Shown here in pieces: positions 36,626 to 44,869 of a DNA stretch of 64,000 nt; positions within the stretch are counted from its first letter, which is position 1, and each line of letters opens with the position of its first letter. This DNA is from Mesorhizobium tianshanense (GTDB taxonomy: Bacteria; Pseudomonadota; Alphaproteobacteria; Rhizobiales; Rhizobiaceae). The DNA is taken from positions 26,443 through 90,442 of the forward strand of contig NZ_VLKT01000032.1 of assembly GCF_007830515.1 (NCBI RefSeq), given 5' to 3'. The position numbers were made by a program, and so were the translations under genes. The notes below the pieces were generated by a model. It ran no database searches, was not told where the DNA came from, and saw only the letters and a program-made list of their open reading frames with translations.

Positions 36626-37160
36626 CAAATCCCTCGAATTTTTTGAACGGCTCAATTTCGTGAGAAGGCCGCTTCAGCAACCATCGCAGAACGTGATGTC
36701 ATGCTGATGACGGTGAGAGGACGCTCGATGCTCATCCTCAGCCTTCGCACCGTCACCGACTTCACCTGGCATGAGCCAGGTTCATCGCAAAGGATCCCGC
36801 TCCCACCATGACGCTTTTACAGAACGACGCACACTACTACAGCCGCCAGCGTGGGTGGGCAAGGCGACGGCGGCCGTGGTATTCGCCTCGTTCAGGCCCG
36901 TCCACAGGCTGGAGTAAAAGGCGCTTAAATGCGAGGCCTTCAAAAAGCTCGGGCGCTCCATGCTTATACTCCGCTATCCCCTCGACAGTCCTGGAGGCAA
37001 ATCGAGCTTCGTCGCTCCAGGAAGGGTAGCAAGAACATCGCGAAGCAGCGCTGACGCGGTCCATGCACGGTGCCCCTCGTTCTCAGCTGAGTATTCGGCC
37101 GAGAGGCTCGGCCGATCTGGGGCCGAGCAATTCGACGCACTCCTTCTAAAAAGTGTTGCT
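36626..37160. other. No clear gene
   Basis: Roughly 530 bases with short, overlapping open frames and no recognisable domains, RNAs or repeats. Confidence 0.45.
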
Positions 37161-37754
37161 TCAGCTAACGCATGCTGCGTTGCAGCCGCTGCAGCCGTCG
37201 CAGGAAGCATCTGTGTTGTGGGGTGAGCGCTTCGGGTTGGGCCAATACGCTGGGGGCGGCTCTTGCCCGTAGACCGTTGTGTAGTCCCCCAGGAAGGCGA
37301 GGTACCGGTCGATGGTACCCTGCGTAGCTACGCCATCGGGTTCGGGAATATGGTGCAGGAACCTGCCCGCCACCTCTTCGCAAAATCGAGCGTAGTCTCT
37401 AGTGAAGATGATGAACATGTGCCACAATTCATCGACTGCGCCCATCATCCCGTATGAGCGGCCATACTGTCGGGCGGTCGCGAAGAGTGCCAAGAAACGG
37501 ACGAGTTCGCGTCTATGGTCCTCTGCGACGGCTTGTGAGAAGCCGTGCTGTCGCCGGTACCTCGCGAGCACAAGAGAAAGATCGAATCGTTCCGCGACTG
37601 CGGTTCGACGCAAGGCGTCTTGGATGAACCCGTCCTCTTGGGCGTATCCGTGCGGAGCGCCTGTGGCGGGTTTGTCGTCAATTGATGGCGATTGGTGGAC
37701 AGCCGCGATGCTTGACACGTCACCGCTGCCTGTAACGAGTGTTGCTTCAGTCAT
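37161..37754 (-). CDS. Glycine-rich-domain-like small protein with Cys-rich tail
   Basis: A 197-residue protein from ATG 37754 (AAGGAG upstream; ORF extends to 37832). The centre reads AVDELWHMFIIFTRDYARFCEEV then GRFLHHIPEPD, the WH...Y..FC...G.F.HH pattern of glycine-rich domain-containing (GRDP-like) proteins. The C terminus is CDGCSGCNAAC, a dense Cys motif after a Pro/Asn-rich linker. Related proteins in other bacteria sit beside small modified peptides. Here no modifying enzyme is adjacent. Function unknown; metal binding by the His/Cys residues is plausible. Confidence 0.6.
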   Translation of the reverse strand: MTEATLVTGSGDVSSIAAVHQSPSIDDKPATGAPHGYAQEDGFIQDALRRTAVAERFDLSLVLARYRRQHGFSQAVAEDHRRELVRFLALFATARQYGRSYGMMGAVDELWHMFIIFTRDYARFCEEVAGRFLHHIPEPDGVATQGTIDRYLAFLGDYTTVYGQEPPPAYWPNPKRSPHNTDASCDGCSGCNAACVS

Positions 37755-37945
37755 GAACGTCTCCTTTTCGTCATCCTCTGTTCGCACTTGACCTGTTTGT
37801 GAGAACAGCTCTTGATCTGGCGACAGCACCATCGCCGGATGGGTGGCCTCTGACGTCTCTGTGGCGCCTCCGGACCCTCGTACAGATCACAAGCAAGGTC
37901 AGTACTTTGGGGGCGCTGCTTGAGCGAAGCATAGACCTAGCCTTG

Positions 37946-38029
37946 CGGCCTTGTATCGCTGGCGAAAGCCCCTCTTGATCCAAGTCGATCCCATTCCTGA
38001 TCCGTGTGAGGCGCTCTTGCCTTCCTCCG
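37946..38029. repeat. Copy of the rpoN/nifQ 3' junction, fused to hmuT
   Basis: About 80% identical over ~74 aligned bases to 14704-14777, in the same orientation. It contains a relic of the nifQ 3' end (ERLTRIRNGIDLD against SRLTQTKNGIALD in NifQ). It lies directly downstream of the hmuT remnant, where haem-transport homology stops. Confidence 0.75.
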
Positions 38030-38438
38030 ACGCGGATCTTTCAAGGATGCCTTTATGGCGGTGGTGCCCCGGCAGCTCGATGAAGGGCCCCTTCGATTTC
38101 GCCAACAGATCGGCCGCTTCCTTCGCGCCGCTGCCGTGCAAGGCCAACATGTTGGACGGATTGACCGACAGAACACGCTGCGCCGACAGCTGACGCATAT
38201 AGGCGACATCGGTCACCTTCAGCGCGGCTTTCGGATAGTAGCTCGTCCAATTGCGAGCGATGAGATGACTTTCCTCGCCAAGCGTAGACGATCTCGGTGA
38301 TGGAGCCGCCGATCCAGCGATCCGTGACGGATCGGAAAAAACAGCTACGCCCTCATTGGCCTCGGCGGGCGAAGCGGCGGACAGCAGAACGCCGAGCATC
38401 GGCGCGAGCACTGAGTGGAAATGAAAAGCAATACGCAT
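38030..38438 (-). pseudogene. hmuT: HmuT haem-binding protein, truncated
   Basis: From 38438 the protein has a signal peptide (MRIAFHFHSVLAPMLGVLLS) and HmuT-like SDPSRIAG, LGEESHLIARNWTSYYPKAA and RVLSVNPSNMLALHGSGAK. This corresponds to roughly the first 130 residues of a ~300-residue periplasmic haem-binding protein. Homology ends near GHHRHKGILE; downstream the frame runs into a duplicated nifQ/rpoN segment. The start of the protein also appears to have lost ~10 residues after SRI. It cannot deliver haem. hmuU and hmuV are absent. Confidence 0.75.
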
Positions 38439-38448
38439 TGGACTTACC

Positions 38449-39509
38449 TCATGCGGCGGACGGGTTGGGGATGCGCGGCAGGTTCTCGACCAGGAACCGC
38501 CAGTCGCCGCGCTCGCGTTCGCCTTCCTGGCGCGTGCCGAAGAACTGGACGATCATCTTGCCGTCGGCGCCATAGCCTTCGAGTGACGTGACGTGGCCGT
38601 CCCTGGTCGGCTTGCGCACGGCCCAGACCTCGCGGATGTGGTGGGTCCTGAGATGCAGGTGGAAGGTCTCGTCGAGGACATTGATCCTGGACCCGATCGG
38701 CTTGACCGACTTGATCGGGCCGGAATGGATCTGGATGCAGCCACGATTGCCGACAAAGCACATGATCGGCATCTCGCCATCGGCCGCGTGTTCGAACATG
38801 GCGCCAACAGCATCATTGTGGAGCAGCCAGGCGTAATCCTGGCCGACCAGGCGCATCGCCTGGCAGCGGCTGAGGTTCAGCGTCTTCAACATGTCGAAGA
38901 ACTGATGCACGTCGGTCAGCCCGCTCCACTGCTCGCGCAGGTCCTCGACCATGGCGGCTTGGTCCGGAATCGCAGCGTCATCGTCGACTCCGCTCGCCTT
39001 AACCGACACGATCGGCTCCTGGTTTGAGGATTCGAGTTCCGCCACCAGCTTCTCGTAGGCATAGAGGTTGGAGGCGGGCCTGAGATGCACCCTGTGCACC
39101 GCCTTGCCGGTGGCATCGAAGAATTGCAGGCTGCGGCGGATGTCGCCGCCATCGCGCTTCTCGACGGCGAAGCCATACGCCCACACTTTCGGGAAGATGC
39201 GCAGGTCGATGTCGTCGCCGAGCACCATGGCATGGTGGTTACCGGTGAGCACCTTGTCGTAGACGCCGATCTTCTCGTGCACGGCACTTTCATTGCAGGT
39301 CAGCGCCATCACCTCGCCCACCGCTTCGAGGCCGGTCAGCAGGTCATTGACGCGCGGCTCGATGCGCACCACGCCGAACCGCAATGCGCCGCGACCAGTT
39401 CCGCTTCCGAAATGCCCAACTGGGCGGCGAGATCGTGCTCGCGTATATTCGGCATGTCTTCCCGCGCCCGCCGGATTTCGGCCGGGGAGGGTTTCACGCG
39501 CTGGTCCAT
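38449..39509 (-). pseudogene. hmuS: HmuS haem-degrading/trafficking protein, frameshifted
   Basis: The N terminus from ATG 39509 reads MDQRVKPSPAEIRRARED and LAAQLGISEAELVAAHCG. Near 39384 the frame shifts, and the remaining ~310 residues continue to 38449 (VNDLLTGLEAVGEVMALT, VYDKVLTGNHHAMVLGDDID, FPKVWAYGFAVEK). This is an otherwise near full-length HmuS/HemS protein with both repeat domains. A single indel would restore it, so either a recent mutation or a sequence error is possible, but the flanking hmuP and hmuT are also broken. Confidence 0.75.
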
Positions 39510-39546
39510 GACGTCCACCTGCCTGCCTTCTGTCTGCACACTTGCG

Positions 39547-39700
39547 TCACTGATCCGCCCGCTTGTTGAGGATCAGCTGCCCTGCCTGGTGATCTTCAGC
39601 CGACAGAGCGCGCCGAAATGCTCGACTCCCCCATCGCGTGCTCGCCCAGGAATAGGGTGTTGCTGGAGAGCGTGCGCATCGCCGTCGGCGTCCCCTTGAA
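39547..39700 (-). pseudogene. hmuP: HmuP haem-uptake regulator remnant
   Basis: Minus-strand pieces TLSSNTLFLGEH and, in other frames, RLKITRQG and LILNKRADQ, ending at 39547. These match the small HemP/HmuP protein (RLRLTRQGKLILTK-type end). Two or more shifts break it. Its position before hmuS follows the usual rhizobial hmuPSTUV order. Confidence 0.6.
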
Positions 39701-40095
39701 ACCGGGCGTGCTGCTTGACGGCGAAACGCAATGACACTGACCGGCAAATGCCGGTCGAATCCCATCTCAAGTCGGTCAATGGCCACCAGGGGGTGGTGAA
39801 CGATTGTGGGTGTCGACGCCAATCGGCCGATGGGGCAATCGGATTCCTCGGGCGGTGCTGCTTTCCCATAGAAAGCGGATCTGACCCAGACCTGACATGT
39901 TGCTTTCCTTCCTTCGTTCCATCCGTCGCGAGAAGACGCCCACGGGACGATTATCGGCCGGCGGTTGTTGCCGCCTCGCCAAAGGGAGCCTCAAAAGTCG
40001 TGCCAATTGCGCCGAAGCAAGGTCAGAAAAATCTTGTGCATGCTATTCAATGGTTTACGTCAGAGTGGAGCAGGAACTCAGGCCGAGAAGTCCCG
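39701..40095. other. No clear gene
   Basis: About 395 bases between the hmuP remnant and the iscN promoter. Open frames cross it but show no recognised features. Confidence 0.45.
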
Positions 40096-40232
40096 TGTCG
40101 CGGACTCGACAAACCCGACAGTACTTGTCGGCTGCCCGACGTCTTCCCAGCAATGGCGCACAAAGATTCATCGCAGTGTTAGAGAGATCGCGCTGTTTTG
40201 AAACGGTTTTTTCCATTGGCACGGTCCATGCG
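40096..40232 (+). promoter_or_regulatory. NifA/sigma-54 promoter of iscN-nifU-nifS-nifV-nifW
   Basis: TGGCACGGTCCATGCG at 40217-40232 has GG and GC ten bases apart. A perfect activator site TGT-N10-ACA is at 40096-40111, and a near match (TGT-N10-ACG) at 40126-40141. The iscN ATG is at 40275. Confidence 0.88.
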
Positions 40233-40274
40233 GGGTGATCCGCAAACCGTAACCGAATGAGGAGAAATCGAACC

Positions 40275-40595
40275 ATGATTACGCTCACCGACAACGCCGT
40301 TGCGGCCGTCAAGACCGCTCTTTCCCGCGCCAGCGAGCCGGCGGAAGGCTTTCGCATCATGGTCCAGGCCGGCGGCTGCGCCGGCTTCAAATACTCAATG
40401 GGCCTGGAGAGCGTCTCGCGCGAGGGCGACGCGATCATCGAGACCGACGGGGTCAAAATGTTCGTGGACGCAGGCTCTCAACCCCATGTCGCCGGCACGA
40501 CCGTCGATTTCGTCACCGGACTCGAATCCTCCGGCTTTGTCTTCGACAACCCCAACGCGCGGGGGAAGTGCGGCTGCGGCAAGTCCTTCAGTTGA
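40275..40595 (+). CDS. iscN: Nif-linked A-type Fe-S carrier (IscA/HesB family)
   Basis: A 106-residue protein. The ATG has GAGGAG upstream. Conserved cysteines appear in VQAGGCAGFKYSMGL (Cys ~35) and in the C-terminal GKCGCGKSFS (Cys-x-Cys). These three ligands hold a 2Fe-2S or 4Fe-4S cluster for transfer to client proteins. In rhizobia a copy named iscN precedes nifU and nifS. It is the first gene behind a NifA promoter and probably supports nitrogenase cluster assembly, more so since nifU here is broken. Confidence 0.88.
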   Translation: MITLTDNAVAAVKTALSRASEPAEGFRIMVQAGGCAGFKYSMGLESVSREGDAIIETDGVKMFVDAGSQPHVAGTTVDFVTGLESSGFVFDNPNARGKCGCGKSFS

Positions 40596-40618
40596 TCGCC
40601 CCAGATATCGAGAAGGCC

Positions 40619-40979
40619 ATGTTGGACTATAGCGACAAGGTCAAGGAATACTCCTTCAGGCCGAAGAATGCCGGCGTTCTGGAAACGGCCAATGCAGCCT
40701 GTTCGGTCGGCGCGATCGCCTGCGGCAATGCTTAAAATGATCAGCACCGATCCCGTGACGGAAACGTTCAAAGCCGCAGCATTCCAGACCTTCGGCCGCA
40801 GCGGCGCTGCAGCAAATTTGACTGATCGAAGACGCTGGCGCGGGCATTTTGAATGTCGGCGGCGACCAAGCCTACGTCAAACCGTCGGCGTCTGCCAGGG
40901 CGCCTGCGTCACCAGCAACGGCATGAGCCGGAGGCTCAATGCGAGCGGCCTCGCTCTTCGCATCGTTCCGGCCAACTGA
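40619..40979 (+). pseudogene. nifU: NifU scaffold remnant with internal deletion
   Basis: ATG 40619 starts MLDYSDKVKEYSFRPKNAGVLE, clearly NifU, but a TAA follows after 37 codons (IACGNA then stop). Homology resumes in another frame as MISTDPVTETFKAAAFQTFG. The next residues lack the Cys expected in FGCGSAIA. The sequence then jumps to a C-terminal Nfu-like part (IEDAGAGILNVGGDQAYVK; GVCQGACVTSNGM), ending at 40979. The ferredoxin-like centre of NifU is deleted. NifS, 12 bases on, must use another scaffold such as IscN or a housekeeping system. Confidence 0.82.
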
Positions 40980-40990
40980 GGATCGCACGC

Positions 40991-42208
40991 ATGAGGACTG
41001 TCTATCTTGACAACAACGCGACGACACGGGTCGATCCGGAGGTCGTTCAAGCGATGTTGCCGTTCTTTACGAATCAGTTCGGCAACCCTTCGTCGACGCA
41101 CGGTTTTGGCGCCTCAGTTGGTGCGGCGGTGAGCAAGGGACGTCGGCAGTTGCAAGCGCTGATCGGCGCGGAATTCGACGATGAGATCACTTTCACCTCG
41201 GGCGGGACGGAAAGCGACAATGCAGCGATTCTTTCGGCGCTCGAGGAGATGCCTAACCGAACAGAGATCGTGACTTCCGCCGTCGAGCATCCGGCCGTGC
41301 TGATGCTCTGCGCGCATCTTGAGAAGACGCGCGGCGTCAAGGTGCACAGAATTCCAGTGGATCGCCATGGCCGCCTCGACCTCGACGCGTACAGGGCCAC
41401 CCTCACCCCACAGGTGGCAATCGTCTCGATCATGTGGGCGAACAACGAGACCGGGACGATCTTCCCCGTGGCCCAACTTGCTGAGATGGCCAAGGAAGTT
41501 GGCGCCCTTTTTCATACCGATGCCGTGCAGGCGGTCGGCAAGCTTCCAATGGACCTGAAATCGACCGCAATCGACATGCTGTCGCTTTCCGGCCACAAGC
41601 TGCATGGCCCGAAAGGGATCGGAGCACTTTATGTAAAGCGTGGCATACGCTTCTGCTCGCTGATCAAGGGGGGGCAGCAAGAGTACGACCGGCGCGCGGG
41701 CACCGAGAACACGCCCGGTATAGTCGGGCTCGGCGTGGCGGCAGAACTCGCCTCGAAATTCATGAACGACGAGACCACACGGGTAAAGTGGCTCCGCGAC
41801 CGCCTTGAGAACGGGGTTCTCCAGCGCATCCCGAACACCTTCGTCACCGGCGATCCGCTGGAGAGGTTGCCGAACACCGCAAACATCGCCTTCGAATATA
41901 TCCAAGGCGATGCAATCCCAACTCTCCTCAGCCGCGTGGGCATCGCCTGTTCGGCCGGCTCCGCCTGTAGCTCCGGCTGCCTTGAGCCGAGCCATGTCTT
42001 GAGGGCGATGAAAATGCCACATGGGGTAGTCCGCTTTTCCTTCGCGCGCGACAACGGCGAAGAGGATGTCGACCGGGTGCTCGAGGTCTTGCCCGCAATC
42101 GTGGAGAGGCTGCGTGGCGTTCGCAATTCTGGGACCGGCACGCTAAGTGCCGAAGACCTTCAATCGGGTCTATGCCCCGGCGCCGGAAGAACCGATAGTC
42201 GCTCATGA
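40991..42208 (+). CDS. nifS: NifS cysteine desulfurase
   Basis: A 405-residue aminotransferase-V enzyme. ATG 40991 was chosen; the longer frame runs back through the nifU remnant. Markers are YLDNNATTRVDPEV at the start, TSGGTESDNAAI, the PLP lysine in SLSGHKLHGPKGIG near residue 201, and the catalytic Cys loop CSAGSACSSG near residue 323. It removes sulphur from cysteine for nitrogenase Fe-S clusters. It overlaps nifV by four bases. The C terminus (about 15 residues past LRGVRNSG) is slightly longer than usual. Confidence 0.93.
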   Translation: MRTVYLDNNATTRVDPEVVQAMLPFFTNQFGNPSSTHGFGASVGAAVSKGRRQLQALIGAEFDDEITFTSGGTESDNAAILSALEEMPNRTEIVTSAVEHPAVLMLCAHLEKTRGVKVHRIPVDRHGRLDLDAYRATLTPQVAIVSIMWANNETGTIFPVAQLAEMAKEVGALFHTDAVQAVGKLPMDLKSTAIDMLSLSGHKLHGPKGIGALYVKRGIRFCSLIKGGQQEYDRRAGTENTPGIVGLGVAAELASKFMNDETTRVKWLRDRLENGVLQRIPNTFVTGDPLERLPNTANIAFEYIQGDAIPTLLSRVGIACSAGSACSSGCLEPSHVLRAMKMPHGVVRFSFARDNGEEDVDRVLEVLPAIVERLRGVRNSGTGTLSAEDLQSGLCPGAGRTDSRS

Positions 42209-43452
42209 ACCGTCAGGTCTTTCTCAACGATACGACGTTGCGCGATGGCGAGCAGGCTCCCGGCGTCGCCTTTGCGACGGCGGAAAAGCTGGAGCTGGCC
42301 GAGTCTCTTGCCGCAGCCGGCGTCCCGGAGATCGAGATCGGCACGCCGGCCATGGGCGCCGATGAGATCGAAGCAATTCGCGCCGCGGTCGCGAGGCGTC
42401 TCCCGGTTCGGCTCACCGCCTGGTGCCGGATGACGTCGCAGGATCTCGAGGCAGCAATCGAGACCGGCGTCCCCGCCGTCAACCTGTCGCTGCCTGCATC
42501 GGACATCCAACTCGCCGCCAAGCTCGGCCTCGATCAGACGGCAGCGCTCCAGATCATCGAGCATATGGTCGGGCGCGCAGCCGCCCGCGGCTTTTTCGTT
42601 GCCGTGGGCTGCGAGGACGCCTCGCGGGCCGATCGGGATCATCTCGCGCGCGTCATCGAGACGGCCGCGCGCGCCGGCGCAAGCCGCGTCAGGCTGGCCG
42701 ACACGGTCGGCGTTCTCGACCCATTTTCGACCTTCGAAATTGTCGCCCGGGTCGCGGCGCAGTCTCCGATCGACCTCGAATTTCATGGCCACAACGATCT
42801 CGGGCTCGCTACCGCCAACACGCTGGCCGCCATCCGCGCCGGTGCGCGCCATGCCTCCGTCACCGTCCTTGGGCTCGGCGAGCGCGCCGGCAATGCCGCG
42901 CTGGAAGAAGTAGCCACCGCGATGGCCGTCCTCGACGGCGCAGATACCGGCATCGACCTGACCGCATTGCCCGACCTCGCCGCCCATGTGGCGCGGGCCG
43001 CCCGCCGGCCGACAGCAGTCATCAAGCCGGTCGTCGGCGCCGATGTTTTCACCCACGAATCCGGCATTCACGTCGCAGGGCTGCTGAAGGACTCGCGTAG
43101 CTATCAGGGGCTCGATCCGGCTCTCGTGGGCCGCTGCCGGCGTATCGTCATCGGCAAGCATTCCGGCGCCACGGCAATTGCCCATGTGCTAAGCGAAAGC
43201 GGCCGCGATCTCGACCCGGATCTGGCAGCCGCTATGGTTGCCCGCGTCCGCCGCAAGGCGGCCGAGATCAAATCGACCGTCACTGCAACTCAATTGGTCG
43301 AACTCTACGATAAAATGACCACCGAGGCATGCCTCGCTGGTTCATCCCATTTCATTCCTCCAACCGCCGATTGCGCGCAGGTCAGCCCTGCGACGAACGC
43401 ACCGACACCACAGTTTTCCGACCAGGGAGAATGCAATGAATTGTTCCGCTGA
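42205..43452 (+). CDS. nifV: NifV homocitrate synthase
   Basis: A 415-residue member of the HMGL/DRE-TIM family. NDTTLRDGEQAPGVAF (residues ~8-23) holds the metal-binding and catalytic residues. EFHGHNDLGLATANTLAA (~192) gives the His-x-His metal ligands, and FTHESGIHVAGLLKD (~285) is the LeuA/NifV-type signature. It condenses 2-oxoglutarate and acetyl-CoA to homocitrate, the organic ligand of FeMo-cofactor. The start overlaps nifS, and the end overlaps nifW by 17 bases. The frame is intact. Most legume rhizobia lack nifV and take homocitrate from the plant, so its presence is notable. Confidence 0.9.
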   Translation: MNRQVFLNDTTLRDGEQAPGVAFATAEKLELAESLAAAGVPEIEIGTPAMGADEIEAIRAAVARRLPVRLTAWCRMTSQDLEAAIETGVPAVNLSLPASDIQLAAKLGLDQTAALQIIEHMVGRAAARGFFVAVGCEDASRADRDHLARVIETAARAGASRVRLADTVGVLDPFSTFEIVARVAAQSPIDLEFHGHNDLGLATANTLAAIRAGARHASVTVLGLGERAGNAALEEVATAMAVLDGADTGIDLTALPDLAAHVARAARRPTAVIKPVVGADVFTHESGIHVAGLLKDSRSYQGLDPALVGRCRRIVIGKHSGATAIAHVLSESGRDLDPDLAAAMVARVRRKAAEIKSTVTATQLVELYDKMTTEACLAGSSHFIPPTADCAQVSPATNAPTPQFSDQGECNELFR

Positions 43453-43816
43453 CAGCCGCCCCATCGATGTCACCGACATCCTGGCACGACTGAAGGGCCT
43501 GTCGGCTGCGGAGGAGTTCTTCGCAGTCCTTGGCGTCTCCTATGACCCGAAGGTGCTGAATGTCTCACGGCTTCATATCATGAAGCGCGTGGGCCAATAC
43601 CTTGCCGAAGAAGATTTCTCCGGTCTGCCCGACCAGGTGATCGCCGCGCGGGTGCGCGCCACGCTGGAACGCGCCTACGAGGACTTCGCGATTTCCTCGC
43701 CGCTCAAGCACCGGGTCTTCAAGGTGCTCAAAGATCACGATCCGAACAAACCAGCCACGCCGGGCCGCGCCTTCGTCCCGTTCGACTCCGTACTGAAGCG
43801 GTTCGGAAAGGAATGA
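43436..43816 (+). CDS. nifW: NifW nitrogenase-stabilising protein
   Basis: A 126-residue protein (GGGAGA upstream, overlapping nifV). It reads LARLKGLSAAEEFFAVLGV and later LEDAY-like LERAYEDFAISSPL, matching NifW, which helps protect or mature the MoFe protein. It is the last gene in the iscN series. A NifA activator site for fixA begins only 26 bases after its stop. Confidence 0.92.
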   Translation: MNCSADSRPIDVTDILARLKGLSAAEEFFAVLGVSYDPKVLNVSRLHIMKRVGQYLAEEDFSGLPDQVIAARVRATLERAYEDFAISSPLKHRVFKVLKDHDPNKPATPGRAFVPFDSVLKRFGKE

Positions 43817-43841
43817 GCGCGACACGGTTGCGACGCGACAA

Positions 43842-43945
43842 TGTCGAGAAGCCGACAAATCCGAACATCACGACGGCGCCCTCAGAAGCAACCAATCGAA
43901 TTTCTGGAAAAAGGAGCACGCAAAACAGTTGGCACGAATGATGCA
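43842..43945 (+). promoter_or_regulatory. NifA/sigma-54 promoter of fixABCX
   Basis: TTGGCACGAATGATGCA around 43929-43945 has GG (43931-32) and GC (43943-44) ten bases apart. A perfect activator site TGT-N10-ACA is at 43842-43857. The fixA ATG is at 44002. Confidence 0.9.
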
Positions 43946-44001
43946 ACCAAGGAGATGAACTGCCAAGCCCGCATCCGGATAGGAGCCTGGAGAAACCGCC
44001 A

Positions 44002-44853
44002 ATGCACATCGTAATCTGCATCAAGCAGGTGCCGGACTCGGCACAGATACGGGTCCATCCGGTGACGAACACGATCATGCGCCAGGGTGTGCCGACCATC
44101 ATCAACCCTTACGACCTGTTCGCCCTCGAAGAAGCACTCAGACTGCGCGACGCCTATGGTGGCGAGGTCACCGTGCTCACTATGGGTCCGCCCATGGCAG
44201 AGGACGCGCTGCGCAAGGCGCTAGGTTACGGCGCCGACCGCGCGGTGCTCTTGACCGACCGCTATTTTGCCGGCTCCGACACGCTGGCGACTTCCTTCGC
44301 TCTTTCTCAGGCAATCGCAAAGGTTGGCGAGACGTACGGCGCGCCAGACATCGTCTTCGCCGGGAAGCAGACGATCGATGGCGACACCGCCCAGGTCGGG
44401 CCCGGCATAGCCAAGCGCCTTGATCTCTTGCAACTCACCTATGTCGCGAAGATCGCCTCTATCGATCTCGCTGCGCGCGAGATCAAGGTCGAGCGCCGCT
44501 CCGAAGGCGGCACGCAGATGCTGAAGAGCAGGCTCCCTTGCCTCATCACCATGCTGGAAGGCACAAACGAGATCCGCCGGGGCTCGATCGAGGACGCCCT
44601 GGGCGCCGCGCGCAGCGGGGTCTTGAAGTGGAGTGCGGCCGACGCCGGCATTGAGGACCTTACCAGATGCGGCCTGCGCGGCTCGCCGACGGTCGTCAAG
44701 CGCGTTTTCGCTCCTGCTGCGCGGGCGGAAAAGGCGGTGCAAATCGACACCGCAGAGAAGACGTTGCGCGATACCGCTGACGAACTCATGGCCGCAATCT
44801 TCACCCGCCAGCCGGCGCTGGAACATGAGCTCGCCTTCAACAGCGGCGCGTGA
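44002..44853 (+). CDS. fixA: FixA, electron-transfer flavoprotein beta subunit
   Basis: A 283-residue ETF-beta protein (MHIVICIKQVPDSAQIRV at the start; GKQTIDGDTAQVGPGIA near residue 115). FixA pairs with FixB to bind FAD and, with FixC and FixX, bifurcates electrons from NADH to quinone and to ferredoxin/flavodoxin for nitrogenase. FixB follows after 16 bases with GGAG upstream. Confidence 0.95.
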   Translation: MHIVICIKQVPDSAQIRVHPVTNTIMRQGVPTIINPYDLFALEEALRLRDAYGGEVTVLTMGPPMAEDALRKALGYGADRAVLLTDRYFAGSDTLATSFALSQAIAKVGETYGAPDIVFAGKQTIDGDTAQVGPGIAKRLDLLQLTYVAKIASIDLAAREIKVERRSEGGTQMLKSRLPCLITMLEGTNEIRRGSIEDALGAARSGVLKWSAADAGIEDLTRCGLRGSPTVVKRVFAPAARAEKAVQIDTAEKTLRDTADELMAAIFTRQPALEHELAFNSGA

Positions 44854-44869
44854 GGACCAGGAGCAGACA

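Noticed and set aside
42160..43185. Minus-strand 341-residue ORF
   Set aside because: Antisense to nifV; no recognisable feature.
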